A DNA stretch of 64,000 nt from Granulicella sp. S156 (GCF_009766105.1 NZ_LMUH01000013.1:62001-126000); one strand, 5' to 3'. Positions 8,037 to 17,660 are shown, counted from the first letter of the stretch. Made by a program: numbers and translations. The notes: generated by a model from the letters alone, not told the origin.

Positions 8037-10463
8037 ATGACCAGTACTTTCTCCCCGTCCTCTTCCACCAATCATTCTCAAACTGCGGACGCCCCTCTGA
8101 GTGCCGACGAGCTGCGCCGGATGGATGCCTATTGGCGTGCCTGCAACTATCTCTGTGCGGGCATGCTGTACCTCCGCCACAATCCGCTGCTGCGCGAGCC
8201 GCTGAAGCCCGAGCACATCAAGAGCCGGCTGCTGGGGCACTGGGGTTCCGACCCCGGGCAGACGTTCACCTGGGTGCACCTGAACCGGCTGATCAAGAAG
8301 TACGACCTTGATCTGATCTACATCTCTGGCCCTGGTCATGGAGCGCCTGCGACGCTTTCGAACAGCTATCTCGAAGGCGTGTACTCTGAGGTCTATCCGG
8401 CGATGAGCGAAGACATCGTCGGCATGCAGAAGTTCTTCAAGCAGTTCTCATTTCCGGGCGGCATCGGAAGCCACTGCACGCCGGAGACACCGGGTTCGAT
8501 CCACGAGGGCGGCGAGCTGGGGTATAGCCTCTCGCATGGATTCGGCGCGGCCTTCGACAATCCCGATCTGATCGTGACGGTGGTTGTGGGCGATGGTGAA
8601 TCGGAGACGGGGCCGCTCGCGACATCGTGGCACTCGAACAAGTTTTTGAACCCGGTTCGCGATGGCGCAGTGCTGCCGATCTTGCATCTCAACGGCTACA
8701 AGATTGCCAACCCGACGATCCTGGCGAGGATCTCGCGTGAGGAGTTGGACAGCCTCTTCCGTGGTTATGGATGGACGCCGCATGTCGTCGAAGGCGACGA
8801 TCCGGCGTTGATGCATCAGCTGATGGCCGGTGTACTGGAGCAGTGTGTGCTCGAGATTCGCGCGATTCAGCAGAAGGCACGCAGCGCTGGTGCAGTGCCG
8901 GAGCGGCCGCGTTGGCCGATGATCATCCTGCGCACGCCGAAGGGCTGGACGTGTCCGAAGGAGATTGATGGGCACAAGCTGGAAGGCTCGTGGAGAGCTC
9001 ACCAGATGCCGATTCTCGATCCGGTCACCAACCCTAAGCATTTGAAGCTGGTGGAGTCGTGGCTGCGCAGCTACAAGCCGGAGGAGTTGTTCGACGAGAA
9101 CGGCACGCTGCTCGCCGAGTTCAAGGAGACTGCTCCGGTGGGGCAGCGACGTATCAGCGGCAATCCGCATGCGAATGGCGGCGAGTTGCGCAAGCCGCTC
9201 GAACTGCCAGACTTCCGCGAGTATGCGATAAAGATCGAAAAGCCTGGGCAGGTTGAGGTCTCGTCGACCGATACGCTGGGACATTTTCTGCGCGATGTGA
9301 TGCGCCAGAATATGACGAGTTTCCGAGTCTTCGGGCCGGACGAGACCGCCTCCAACAAACTCGACGCGATCTACGAAGCGAGCGGCAAGACGTGGATGGC
9401 GGAGATGAAGCCCGAGGACGCCGACGGTGGCTTCCTCTCGACCGACGGGCGTGTGATGGAGATGCTCAGCGAGCACACCCTCGAGGGCTGGTTCGAGGGC
9501 TATGTGCTCACGGGACGGCACGGCTTCTTTTCCAGCTATGAGGCGTTCGTTCACATCATCGACTCGATGTTCAACCAGCATGCGAAGTGGCTGGAGAAGA
9601 GCAAGCTGGAGCTGCGGTGGCGCGCTCCGATCTCGTCCATCAACCTGCTGATTACTTCACTGGTATGGCGGCAGGACCACAACGGGTTCACGCACCAGGA
9701 CCCGGGCTTCCTCGATCTGGTCACGAATAAGAGTCCGGAGATTACGCGCATCTATCTGCCGCCCGATGCGAACTGCCTTTTGAGTGTGGCGGACCACTGT
9801 CTGCGCAGTGTCGACTATGTGAATGTCATCGTCGCCGACAAGGCGCCGCACCTGCAGTATCTGGACATGGATGCTGCGGTGAACCATTGCACGAAGGGCA
9901 TCGGCATATGGGATTTCGCCAGTAACGATGCGGGTCAGGAGCCGGATGTCGTGATGGCATGCGCGGGCGATATTCCTACGGCGGAGTCTCTGGCGGCTGT
10001 GGCGATTCTTAGAGAGCGCTGCCCGGAGATAAAGATTCGCTTCGTCAACGTGGTCGATCTGTTTCGCCTGATGCCGGAAGAAGAACATCCTCATGGTCTG
10101 TCGGAGCGTGAGTTCGACAGTTTGTTTACGAAGGACAAGCCGGTCATCTTCAACTTCCATGCCTACGCTTCGCTGATCCATAAGTTCACGTACCGCAGGA
10201 ACAACCACGACAACTTCCACGTGCGCGGATACAAGGAGAAGGGCAACATCAACACGCCGCTGGAGTTGGCAATTCTGAACCAGGTGGACCGCTTCGATCT
10301 GGCGATCGATGTCATCGACCGCGTGCCGTCGCTGCAGGTGAGCGCAGCGCATGTGAAGGAGTGGCTGAAGGATCAGATCATCGACAGCGTGAACTATGCG
10401 CATGAGAACGGCATTGATAGCCCGGAGATACGTGAGTGGAAGTGGCCAGGAGAAGGCGACTAA
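8037..10463 (+). CDS. xfp: Phosphoketolase (xylulose-5-P / fructose-6-P type)
   Basis: Thiamine-diphosphate enzyme that cleaves xylulose 5-phosphate (and often fructose 6-phosphate) with inorganic phosphate, giving acetyl phosphate plus glyceraldehyde 3-phosphate (or erythrose 4-phosphate). Its 808 residues match the XFP family. Visible landmarks are [11 protein letters not shown] and SGPGHGAPA near residues 70-100, the ThDP/Mg motif [20 protein letters not shown], and the Pyr-domain text [14 protein letters not shown] and [16 protein letters not shown] Ser/Thr-rich tail of about 20 residues precedes the conserved part. The C-terminal gene end is followed by a strong terminator. Whether it prefers Xu5P or F6P cannot be decided by eye. 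Confidence 0.96.
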   Translation: MTSTFSPSSSTNHSQTADAPLSADELRRMDAYWRACNYLCAGMLYLRHNPLLREPLKPEHIKSRLLGHWGSDPGQTFTWVHLNRLIKKYDLDLIYISGPGHGAPATLSNSYLEGVYSEVYPAMSEDIVGMQKFFKQFSFPGGIGSHCTPETPGSIHEGGELGYSLSHGFGAAFDNPDLIVTVVVGDGESETGPLATSWHSNKFLNPVRDGAVLPILHLNGYKIANPTILARISREELDSLFRGYGWTPHVVEGDDPALMHQLMAGVLEQCVLEIRAIQQKARSAGAVPERPRWPMIILRTPKGWTCPKEIDGHKLEGSWRAHQMPILDPVTNPKHLKLVESWLRSYKPEELFDENGTLLAEFKETAPVGQRRISGNPHANGGELRKPLELPDFREYAIKIEKPGQVEVSSTDTLGHFLRDVMRQNMTSFRVFGPDETASNKLDAIYEASGKTWMAEMKPEDADGGFLSTDGRVMEMLSEHTLEGWFEGYVLTGRHGFFSSYEAFVHIIDSMFNQHAKWLEKSKLELRWRAPISSINLLITSLVWRQDHNGFTHQDPGFLDLVTNKSPEITRIYLPPDANCLLSVADHCLRSVDYVNVIVADKAPHLQYLDMDAAVNHCTKGIGIWDFASNDAGQEPDVVMACAGDIPTAESLAAVAILRERCPEIKIRFVNVVDLFRLMPEEEHPHGLSEREFDSLFTKDKPVIFNFHAYASLIHKFTYRRNNHDNFHVRGYKEKGNINTPLELAILNQVDRFDLAIDVIDRVPSLQVSAAHVKEWLKDQIIDSVNYAHENGIDSPEIREWKWPGEGD

Positions 10464-10485
10464 ATCTTCCATCTCTATAGCGTTC

Positions 10486-10511
10486 CGTTATGTCGCTTAT
10501 CCGACATAACG
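10486..10511. repeat. Perfect 10-bp inverted repeat after xfp
   Basis: CGTTATGTCG and its exact complement CGACATAACG, separated by CTTATC, lie 22 bp after the xfp stop and directly before the terminator hairpin. It could add to termination, protect the 3' end of the mRNA, or be a protein-binding palindrome. Confidence 0.5.
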
Positions 10512-10514
10512 ATA

Positions 10515-10546
10515 AAAGGCCGCCCCTGTGTGGGCGGCCTTTATTA
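10515..10546 (+). terminator. Rho-independent terminator of ackA-xfp
   Basis: An 11-bp perfect stem AAAGGCCGCCC / GGGCGGCCTTT with a 6-nt loop, followed by ATTATT. It is placed 51 bp after the xfp stop. Confidence 0.85.
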
Positions 10547-10687
10547 TTGATTTGGAACGAGTTGTAACTTGCGCTGCAGACTGTGAAGCTGCGACTATGT
10601 CTCCGATGCTCCGACAGAATGTTTGCTCGCGGGTACGGGGGCACGCACAAGCTGCGACCGAAATAGCCTCTGAGGAGAACCAAAGTT

Positions 10688-11314
10688 ATGGCGAAGCGCC
10701 GCGTCCTACTGGTCGATGATGAAGTCTCAATTTTGCTCACTATAAAGGCTGTGCTGGAGATCAGCGGCTTCGAGGTGGACACTGCCGCCAGCGCGCTGGA
10801 AGGAAAGCTGAAGCTCAAACGGCACGAATACCATATGGTCATCACCGACATGCGCATGGAGCACGATGCTTCCGGACGTGAGGTGATTCTGGCCGCGCGC
10901 TCCGCGCCGTATCACCCCGCCGTGGCGCTGCTGACCGCGCTCCCTTTCAGCGACGAAGACTGGCAGGATATGGGCGCGGACAAGTTGCTTGTAAAGCCGA
11001 TGCAGACAGCGAGCTTGATTCGGCAGCTGGAGCAACTGTTGGAGAAACATACCGCCAATCTGGCGAGATCTTCGAAGGCACTGGCGGCGGTCGCGAAGCC
11101 TAAATTGCCGAAGAAGGTGGCTCCCGCAAAGAAAGCAGCGGTAACGAAGAAGACCGTGAAAAAATCCGCGGCGAAGAAGTTGCCGGTGAAGAAAGCCGTG
11201 GCGAAGAAGGCCGTAGCGAAAAAAGCTGCGGTGAAGAAGGTGGTTGCGAAGAAGGCTGTGGCAAAGAAGGTAGTTGCCAAGAAGACCGCTGTGAAGAAGA
11301 AGGCCAAGCGGTAG
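10688..11314 (+). CDS. Response regulator receiver domain with a histone-H1-like Lys/Ala tail
   Basis: 208 residues in two parts. Residues 1 to about 120 are a CheY-like receiver: acidic pair D10/D11, phosphoacceptor D54 (ITDMRM), the conserved Thr (ALLTA) and Lys (VKPMQ). From about residue 138 to the end the chain is almost only Lys, Ala, Val and Pro in PAKKAA / VKKAVAKK repeats, like eukaryotic H1 tails and bacterial histone-like proteins. No other output domain is present. The tail is expected to bind DNA or another polyanion non-specifically; coupling to phosphorylation is an inference. No kinase is adjacent. AGGAG lies upstream of the ATG at 10688. The tail is encoded by near-repetitive AAG/GCG/GTG codons. 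Confidence 0.85.
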   Translation: MAKRRVLLVDDEVSILLTIKAVLEISGFEVDTAASALEGKLKLKRHEYHMVITDMRMEHDASGREVILAARSAPYHPAVALLTALPFSDEDWQDMGADKLLVKPMQTASLIRQLEQLLEKHTANLARSSKALAAVAKPKLPKKVAPAKKAAVTKKTVKKSAAKKLPVKKAVAKKAVAKKAAVKKVVAKKAVAKKVVAKKTAVKKKAKR

Positions 11315-11346
11315 TGAAGCAAATCCCTGCCGTTTCGTGCCACCCA

Positions 11347-11490
11347 TAAACTGTCATTTCGATTGAGTGGAGAGATTTCTGTATTTGGCTTGTAGCGGCG
11401 ATGGTGCTGACGCAGGCATCGCAGAATACAGGGGTCTCTCCACTCCGCATGACGATAAAACCATCATGCTCCGGTCGAGATGACAGTTTA
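11347..11490. repeat. Family A palindromic intergenic repeat, copy 1
   Basis: Ends are an exact inverted repeat TAAACTGTCAT / ATGACAGTTTA, with inner arms GAGTGGAGAGA.. and ..TCTCTCCACTC. It shares the block of CATGACGATAAAACCATCATGC followed by CGGTCGAGATGACAG with the copies near 36.7 and 48.3 kb. It lies between two convergent genes (response regulator and dehydrogenase) and could form a long hairpin on either transcript. Confidence 0.8.
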
Positions 11491-11499
11491 ATGTGACGC

Positions 11500-12441
11500 T
11501 TACGAAAGCAAGGGATACTTGACCCCGGTCAGTTCCTCGCTCACCTGCCACAGCTTCTTTCCGACCGCCTCATCGAGCGCCTGTGGGCGCGCTTGCACGA
11601 CCTTCGGATAGCCCTTGAATTCCATGAAGCCATCCGGGCCGATATATTCGCCTCCCTTGGCTTCCGGGGCAGTTGCGGCATAGAGCGTCGGCAGCGCGCC
11701 CATCACGTCATCCTGCATGATGAGCGGCGCGACCACCTTCAGCACGCGAACCTTTAGATCCTTGCTGCCCATCCCAGGGCCATTGTCGACGATGCTGGTC
11801 TTCGAGATGCCTGGATGCACCGGGATGCTGGCCAGCCTGCTGCCGGCGGCCCTGGCCCGGCGGTCGAGCTCGCGTGCGAACAGGATATTCGCCAGCTTCG
11901 AGTTGTTATAGGTGTCCCAGGGCACGTAGCTGCGCTCGCTCTGGAGGTTATCGAACTCGATCTTGCCGGTGCGGTGCGCCAGCGAGGCCACGGTGACGAC
12001 ACGTGGAGCGGGAGCGCCGCGAAACTGCGGTAGCAGCAGGCCGGTGAGCGCGAAGTGGCCAAGGTGGTTGGTGCCAAACTGCCGCTCGAAGCCGTCGGCT
12101 GTGAGTTCGCGCGTGGGCAGAGCCATCACGCCGGCGTTGTTGATTAGCAGGTCGAGCACACGCCCGCTGGCTATAAATCTCCGGGAAAAGTCGTGAATGG
12201 AGGTGAGCGACGCGATGTCCAGCTCCGCCACCTCGGCGCTGGCCCCAGGGGCCTCTCGGAGCAACCGCTCCAGGGCAGCCTGGCCCTTGGTAAGGCTGCG
12301 GACGCCCAGCAGCACGTGTGCCCCGTGGCGCGCGAGCTCCAGCGCAGCCTGGTAGCCGATGCCGCTGTTTGCGCCTGTGATGAGGACTGTTTTGCCTGTT
12401 TGGGAGGGGATTTGCCCTGCAACCCACTTTGTTGACGCCAT
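11500..12441 (-). CDS. Short-chain dehydrogenase/reductase
   Basis: NAD(P)-dependent oxidoreductase of the classical SDR superfamily, about 313 residues from the ATG at 12441. This start is preferred over a TTG at 12471 because GGAG lies 9 bp upstream. Visible motifs are the cofactor loop TGANSGIG (residues 22-29), the NNAGVMA motif, and the active-site YNNSK (Tyr-Lys). The sequence style (PWDTYNNSKLANILFARELDRR) is that of the retinol-dehydrogenase/WWOX-like branch often annotated as oxidoreductase. The substrate is unknown. Its stop codon abuts the right flank of a family A repeat. Confidence 0.9.
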   Translation of the reverse strand: MASTKWVAGQIPSQTGKTVLITGANSGIGYQAALELARHGAHVLLGVRSLTKGQAALERLLREAPGASAEVAELDIASLTSIHDFSRRFIASGRVLDLLINNAGVMALPTRELTADGFERQFGTNHLGHFALTGLLLPQFRGAPAPRVVTVASLAHRTGKIEFDNLQSERSYVPWDTYNNSKLANILFARELDRRARAAGSRLASIPVHPGISKTSIVDNGPGMGSKDLKVRVLKVVAPLIMQDDVMGALPTLYAATAPEAKGGEYIGPDGFMEFKGYPKVVQARPQALDEAVGKKLWQVSEELTGVKYPLLS

Positions 12442-12742
12442 TTTTCGCTTCTCCGTGCGGTTGGCCATCAACAGGTAGATTGTGCCGGTCCGCGCTCTCT
12501 CATGTCCGATCCTACCAACAGGAGTGGGGGTTGTATGACTGGCGAGGGGGCAGGACAGATAACTTCTTCAACAGCACAAAAATGAAAAAAATATGCAATA
12601 TCAATTGCCCTGACAGGAAGCCCCTCTGGTAAACCTGCACCTTCTCCCTTTACAATCGAACGGCAAGGCACCATTCTCAGTTTTGGAACTTTTGCCTCCT
12701 GAGTAGGCCTGCGGCGATATTGTTTGAAGGGGAAAGGTTCTC
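12442..12742. other. Divergent intergenic region, no gene seen
   Basis: About 300 bp between the divergent dehydrogenase and TPR-protein genes. An A-rich patch (near 12580) and the leader of the TPR gene lie here. I see no convincing open frame and no clear -35/-10 pair, though promoters for both genes should be in it. Confidence 0.5.
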
Positions 12743-13564
12743 ATGAAGCTTAGCGCACGAATTTCTGTTAGCGCCGCGATGTTGGTAGTGCTGGCGAGCA
12801 CCGTTGGATGCACCAAACTGCGCGCACGCGACAGGCTCGTGAAAGGTGTGCAGGAATTTAAGGCAGGGCATTACGAACAGGCTGTCGACAAGTTCCAGGA
12901 ATCCATCGATCTCGATCCGAACTACGCCGCCGCGCGGCTGTACCTCGCAACCGCCTACAGTTATCAGGTGGTGCCGAACCTGGATACCCCAGACAACCTG
13001 AAGATTGCCCAGAAGGCCATGGATGGCTTCAACGCTGTCCTTGACAAGGATCCGAACGATCTCGGTGCGCTCCGCCAGATCGCTTCGATCGAGCGCAACA
13101 TCAAGCAGTACGATAAGGCCAAGGCTATCGAGCTGAAGATCATAGCGCTCGATCCGTCGGATTCCGAGGCGAACTACACGGTTGCGTGGATCGACTGGAA
13201 CAAGGCTTACAAGAATGCGACGACGATTCTCGCTGCTGCCGGCATGCAGGACGATGGCGAAGGCAATGTGAAGAAGTCTAAGGATGTTTGCGCCAAGATC
13301 GTTGCAGCGAACACAGATCTTGTGGCTGAGGGTATCCAATACCTGCAAAAGGCCATTGATATCAACCCCAACTACGACGACGCTATGTCGTACATGAACC
13401 TCACCTATCGCCGCAAGGCCGATCTGGAGTGCGGCAATGATGCCGCTCGCAAGGACGACCTCGCCAAGGCAGACGAGTGGGTGCAGAAGGCTACCGGCGC
13501 TCGCAAGGCCAACGAAGCGGCCAAAGAGAAGAAGCTGGGCGGCGGCGTCGATATGTCGAAGTAA
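12743..13564 (+). CDS. TPR-repeat lipoprotein
   Basis: 273-residue probable outer-envelope lipoprotein. The signal peptide ends in a lipobox with Cys23 (STVGC). At least three tetratricopeptide-like helical pairs follow (GVQEFKAGHYEQAVDKFQESIDLDPNY; AMDGFNAVLDKDPNDLGA; GIQYLQKAIDINPNYDDAM). The C terminus is Lys/Ala/Gly-rich and charged. TPR lipoproteins usually act as assembly or scaffolding factors; the partner is not evident. GGGGAAAGG lies upstream of the ATG. It is a single transcription unit closed by a strong terminator. Confidence 0.88.
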   Translation: MKLSARISVSAAMLVVLASTVGCTKLRARDRLVKGVQEFKAGHYEQAVDKFQESIDLDPNYAAARLYLATAYSYQVVPNLDTPDNLKIAQKAMDGFNAVLDKDPNDLGALRQIASIERNIKQYDKAKAIELKIIALDPSDSEANYTVAWIDWNKAYKNATTILAAAGMQDDGEGNVKKSKDVCAKIVAANTDLVAEGIQYLQKAIDINPNYDDAMSYMNLTYRRKADLECGNDAARKDDLAKADEWVQKATGARKANEAAKEKKLGGGVDMSK

Positions 13565-13582
13565 GCTGCGCTTTATGGATAC

Positions 13583-13617
13583 CAACAAGGCCTCCCGCAG
13601 GGGAGGCCTTGTTGTTT
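13583..13617. terminator. Bidirectional terminator between TPR gene and exbD-like gene
   Basis: A 14-bp perfect stem CAACAAGGCCTCCC / GGGAGGCCTTGTTG with a 4-nt loop, then GTTTCTG. It sits between convergent genes and can serve both. Confidence 0.8.
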
Positions 13618-13625
13618 CTGCGAGG

Positions 13626-14045
13626 TCAGAGCTTCGTCAGTGGGCCGAGAGCTATCTGTCCTGCTCCAGCCGCTCTTGCTTCGGCGACGACCGCCGCTAC
13701 CTGCTGATAGCTGAGTGCGCGATCGGCTTCGACGAACAGTGTATGGTCCTGCCGCGTCGCAAAGAGCTGCTGCAGGGCAGGACGTAGGCCTGCGAAGCCC
13801 ATGTCCTGCTGCTCGATCCGGTATGCTGGGCCGCTATTGGGGGCGCCTGCCACAATCCGCACGACGAGCGGCGATGGTGACGCCACAGGAGCCGCGTGCC
13901 CTTGTGGGATGGAGCTGTCGAGCCCACGAGGCACCGTGGGGACAAGAACCATGAAGATGATGAGCAGGACGAGCAACACATCGATCAGCGGGGTTACGTT
14001 GATCTCTGCGGACGGAGTGGAGGAAGAGCCTGTCGCGAATGCCAT
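13626..14045 (-). CDS. ExbD/TolR family biopolymer transport protein
   Basis: 139-residue inner-membrane protein. The ATG at 14045 is chosen because GAGG lies 8 bp upstream; an upstream GTG at 14054 has no such site. A single N-terminal transmembrane helix contains the proton-path aspartate D22 in INVTPLIDVLLVLL, followed by a periplasmic domain. ExbD normally works with ExbB (and TonB) to energise outer-membrane receptors, but no exbB or tonB is adjacent, so this is a stand-alone copy. It could energise the two TonB-dependent receptors in this window, though that is speculative. Confidence 0.85.
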   Translation of the reverse strand: MAFATGSSSTPSAEINVTPLIDVLLVLLIIFMVLVPTVPRGLDSSIPQGHAAPVASPSPLVVRIVAGAPNSGPAYRIEQQDMGFAGLRPALQQLFATRQDHTLFVEADRALSYQQVAAVVAEARAAGAGQIALGPLTKL

Positions 14046-14176
14046 GAGGAGCACCTCGAGGGTAAGTCGTGAGCGAGCGCTCGGACCTGCGGGGAGGGTG
14101 TCAGCTGGCGAGAGCCGGAGCCGGATTCGGCTGCTGTTGGTTTAGACACCGGTACGGGGTGAATTGAGCCGAGCCA

Positions 14177-15544
14177 TTAAGCCGTCGGCAGTTCTTTCGG
14201 CTCCATCCACAGCTTGCCGGCGACGATCAGAACCGCAAGCATTGCCGTGCAGATGGCGAAGACACTCCGCACGCTGGTGAGGTTGGCCAGGATGCCGCTC
14301 AGGACCAACCCTGCGATCTGGGCGCTGAAGATGAATGACATGACCGTCGAGCCGACACGGCCCAGCATCGCTTGAGGCGTCTCCTGCTGGATCATCGTCT
14401 GCGAAGGGATGACGATGCCGCCTACGGAGAAGCCGACAAGGAAGCAGCCGAGGATCGTGAGGACGACATCGATTGCGATGGCGTGGCTTCCAAGCTGGAA
14501 GACGACGTGCGGCGCTATCGCCATCAGCAGCGTGCCGCCCGCGATGCCGCTCAGTCCGGAGTAGACAAGAGTCGTGTTCTTCACCTTCTTGGCAAAGGCG
14601 TTGAGGAGAGAGATGCCAACCAGCAGGCCGAGGCCGATCATGGCGCTCGCGATGCCGAAGATATTGGTCGAGGCGCGCAGCGTATCGCGCACAAAGATAG
14701 CGATCAGAGGGCCAAAGCAGCCCATCACAAACATGCCGGAGGCGAGTGCGACGATCACAAAGAGCAGAGCCGCATGATGAAAGATGAAGCTCGCGCCCTC
14801 CTTCATGTCTTCGAGGATGCGGGCGATGCCGGTCTTTTCTTCGGTAGCTGAGGGCTCCTGGCCTGCGGCTGCCACTACCTCACTCTTTGGCGGAAGAATA
14901 AGCGCGAGGGAAGCGATGAGCGTGCCGGAGGCGATGAAGCTGATGGAGTCAATGATGAAACAAGTCTGCTCATGAAAGCGCGAGACGATAAAGGTGGCGA
15001 CAGGGCCGCCGACGATGCGCATGACGTACATGACCTGCTGCATCAGCGAATTGGCCGAACGCAGGCCGTGTCGCGGGACCGCGCTGCGAATGGCTATGCC
15101 CTGCGCAGGCTGGAAGAAACTCGAAAAGACGCTGATTGCTGCAAGGACGGCATAAAAACCATAGACGTTGTGAACCAGCAGTAACAGAAGGCAGAGGCCC
15201 GCGCGGATGAAGTCGCTTGAAACCAGCGTTGGCTTCACGGGCCAGCGATCTACGAACACGCCGCTGAGAACGCCCAGCACGGCAATCGGCAAAAGATAAG
15301 CGATCTGGACGCCTGTCACCTGTTGCGCGCTCGCATGCAGCTTGAACGTCATGACGGTGATGACCGCAAACAGGGCGAGGAAGTCGCCGAAGACCGAGAC
15401 GATCTGCGCGTACCAGAGTCGCCGCATCGTCGCGACGCGCAGCACCTCACCCATGCTCATGGGGTCAGGAGCCGCAGGTGCGGGCTGGGACGGAGCTTCG
15501 GTCTCGAGCTCCTGATAATCGGCGACGGTGCTTTCGTTGCTCAT
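14177..15544 (-). CDS. MFS transporter (12-TM, exporter-like)
   Basis: 455 residues with about 12 hydrophobic segments spread over the protein, for example IVSVFGDFLALFAVITVMTF and PLIAIFVRDTLR. A charged cytoplasmic stretch lies in the middle (PPKSEVVAAAGQEPSATEEKTG), as in major facilitator proteins. The acidic N-terminal tail of about 40 residues is unusual. It resembles the MFS_3/enterobactin-exporter-like group, but substrate cannot be assigned. It starts at the ATG at 15544; the region upstream is a long intergenic stretch with a repeat. Confidence 0.85.
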   Translation of the reverse strand: MSNESTVADYQELETEAPSQPAPAAPDPMSMGEVLRVATMRRLWYAQIVSVFGDFLALFAVITVMTFKLHASAQQVTGVQIAYLLPIAVLGVLSGVFVDRWPVKPTLVSSDFIRAGLCLLLLLVHNVYGFYAVLAAISVFSSFFQPAQGIAIRSAVPRHGLRSANSLMQQVMYVMRIVGGPVATFIVSRFHEQTCFIIDSISFIASGTLIASLALILPPKSEVVAAAGQEPSATEEKTGIARILEDMKEGASFIFHHAALLFVIVALASGMFVMGCFGPLIAIFVRDTLRASTNIFGIASAMIGLGLLVGISLLNAFAKKVKNTTLVYSGLSGIAGGTLLMAIAPHVVFQLGSHAIAIDVVLTILGCFLVGFSVGGIVIPSQTMIQQETPQAMLGRVGSTVMSFIFSAQIAGLVLSGILANLTSVRSVFAICTAMLAVLIVAGKLWMEPKELPTA

Positions 15545-16127
15545 AAGTTCTGGTACGGCCCTTCAGAGGCCAATAGGATTCACGTTGAATTTATTGGATG
15601 GTTCAAAAGCATCGGCAGACGCTTTTAATGGCATTCGCCCTTTCCCTAAATGGGTTAACGTTTGGCGTGGCCAAATATTGTCTAACGCTGCGTTTTTATG
15701 TTTATAGCGATGTTTTGCTCATTAAAGATCGCCCCAAAAATCTGTCATCTCGACCGAAGGCGGCGTTTTTTGCCGCCGTAGTAGAGAGACCCCTTGATGC
15801 AGAGCGTGATGCAAATGTTTGTGGCGCGCTTTGCGTCTAGAGCCCCCTGTATTTTGCCCGGAGCCGCATTGCCGCTTCGAGCAAAATACAGGGGTCTGTG
15901 GGTGTTGTGCAGACTTGCCGCAAAGCATTAGCGGGTGCAGCTTGCAAAGGGAGCTGAATTAGGAGACGATATCTTCATTGCCGAAAATAGAGTCGCGGGA
16001 TGGTATCTCCCGCAATCATCCCTCGGATGATCTCTTCACAGCCACGGCGCAACCTGACCAATGTCGGGAATGCGCATAACGTGGCTGTTTCGCGTTTATG
16101 GTGCATCCCGACAAGAAGGATGTACGC
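15545..16127. other. Long intergenic region between divergent MFS genes
   Basis: Contains an imperfect hairpin AAAAGC..GCTTTT (15605-15626), an AT-rich stretch near 15650-15740 and a truncated family A repeat (15741-15900). Open frames here overlap the MFS genes in antisense or lack ribosome sites, so I call no gene. Promoters of both flanking genes must lie here. Confidence 0.5.
15741..15900. repeat. Family A palindromic repeat, copy 2 (right end missing)
   Basis: The left end CTGTCATCTCGACCG and the inner GGCGGC..GCCGCC hairpin match the copies near 36.7 and 48.2 kb. It shares a module of about 40 bp beginning GCAGAGCGTGATGCAAATG with the 48.2 kb copy, then has its own inverted arms around CTGTATTTTG / CAAAATACAG. 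The usual right end TCGAGATGACAG is absent. Confidence 0.75.
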
Positions 16128-17660
16128 ATGGCAATCACGAAACAGCGAATTCTCTCTAATACCCTTCCATACTCCAATAAATGGCTCGTGCTGGTCGTCG
16201 TCTCGACCGCTCTTTTTCTCATCAGCATTGATATGACAGTGCTGTACACCGCTTTGCCGCGACTGACCCACGATCTTGCCGCCAGCAGTAGCCAAAAACT
16301 CTGGATCGTCGATGCGTTTCCGCTTGTGATGGCGGGTCTGCTCCCGACTATGGGTATGCTTGGCGACCGGATTGGGCATCGCCGAATATTTCTTTGGGGG
16401 CTTATTGCTTTCGCTTCTGCCTCCCTGCTCGCGGCTTATGCCCCCTCTGCGAACGTCCTGATTGCAGCACGTGCCTTTCTCGCTGTTGGCGCATCCATGA
16501 TGATGCCAGCGACGCTTTCTCTCTTGCGCCTGACGTTCACAACCGACAAAGAACGCGGCCAAGCGATTGGCATCTGGGCTGCTGTCTTTTCAGGCGGTGT
16601 TGCGATCGGTCCATTGATAGGTGGAGCTTTACTCAGCCATTTTTGGTGGGGGTCTGTCTTCCTGATTAACGTGCCCGTGGTGGTAATAGCACTTATCTCT
16701 ACTCCATTCATCGTGCCCGCTGGAAAAGGGAACCCAGAGCGGCAACTCGACCTCCTGAACGCACTACTAGCCATGGTCGCAATGGTTAGCCTGGTCTATG
16801 CGCTGATGGAGGCCGCAAGACCAGAAGCAGGATTGCTTGAGGCCACTTTCGCGGGTGTTATCGGCATGACGTTTATGGTCATTTTCGTGAGGCGGCAAAA
16901 CCGTTCCGCAGGCCCGATGATTGACTTCTCGCTATTCGGTAACGGACGCTTCACAGCCGGTGTATTTACTGCGATGATCGCAACCCTGGCTGGTACGGGC
17001 GTGCAACTTGCGCTCACGCAGCGGTTACAGCTTGTAATCGGTGACTCGCCGCTTCATGCGGCTCTCTTCATGCTGCCAATCTCGATCTCGGCCTTTGTCG
17101 CAGGTTCCCTCAATGGGTTCGTGCTTCACAAAGTGGGCATCGGTCGGGCACTCTGGACAAGTCTCATCATGGCTGCGACCGGCCTCATCGGCTACGCAGT
17201 CTTCCGTAACAGCAGCGCTGTCGAGCAAGTCGCAAGCTTAGTCATCTTCGGGTTCGGCGTAGGTGTGGGCTCGGCGATGGCCTCAACCGCCATCATGATC
17301 AACGCGCCAGAAGATAAGGCCGGCATGGCCGCCTCCATCGAAAGCGTCGCCTACGAACTTGGTGGTGTGCTTGGAGTCACCATCCTCGGTAGCATTCTGT
17401 CTTTTACCTATACGAAGGCTCTCATACTGCCGCAGGGAATACCAACCCCAGCGCTCGCTAGGGACAGCCTTGATCAAGCACTGCTGCTCGCCGAACACAT
17501 GTCTGGCGGCGCAGCGGCGAAATTGATCACTCAGGCTAAAACGGCCTTCGACTTCGCCTTCATAGCTGTTTTGGTGGCTGGCACCGCAATCACGCTACTC
17601 ATGGCGGCAGTAATCGCCAAGATTATCTACCGGGCGAAAGCTCTGAGCCTCCCTGGGTGA
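16128..17660 (+). CDS. MFS transporter, DHA2 family (14-TM drug exporter type)
   Basis: About 510 residues with 14 predicted membrane helices. The first contains the DHA2 signature LFLISIDMTVLYTALPRLTHDL, followed by motif A-like GMLGDRIGHRR and motif C-like GVAIGPLIGG. It resembles the SmvA/QacA group that exports quaternary ammonium compounds and dyes by proton antiport; the actual substrate is inferred only from the family. The start at 16128 is chosen over 16098 because AAGGA lies 7 bp upstream and the shorter N terminus matches the family. No regulator gene is adjacent. A hairpin between convergent genes closes it. Confidence 0.88.
   Translation: MAITKQRILSNTLPYSNKWLVLVVVSTALFLISIDMTVLYTALPRLTHDLAASSSQKLWIVDAFPLVMAGLLPTMGMLGDRIGHRRIFLWGLIAFASASLLAAYAPSANVLIAARAFLAVGASMMMPATLSLLRLTFTTDKERGQAIGIWAAVFSGGVAIGPLIGGALLSHFWWGSVFLINVPVVVIALISTPFIVPAGKGNPERQLDLLNALLAMVAMVSLVYALMEAARPEAGLLEATFAGVIGMTFMVIFVRRQNRSAGPMIDFSLFGNGRFTAGVFTAMIATLAGTGVQLALTQRLQLVIGDSPLHAALFMLPISISAFVAGSLNGFVLHKVGIGRALWTSLIMAATGLIGYAVFRNSSAVEQVASLVIFGFGVGVGSAMASTAIMINAPEDKAGMAASIESVAYELGGVLGVTILGSILSFTYTKALILPQGIPTPALARDSLDQALLLAEHMSGGAAAKLITQAKTAFDFAFIAVLVAGTAITLLMAAVIAKIIYRAKALSLPG

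Noticed and set aside
13626-14045. Reading the ExbD-like gene as part of a complete TonB energising operon for the receptors
   Set aside because: No exbB or tonB is nearby and the receptors are 18 kb away, so a functional link is only a possibility.
15975-16562. A 195-codon minus-strand frame antisense to the DHA2 transporter
   Set aside because: Its sequence is the complement of a clear 14-helix transporter and it looks compositionally unlike a protein.
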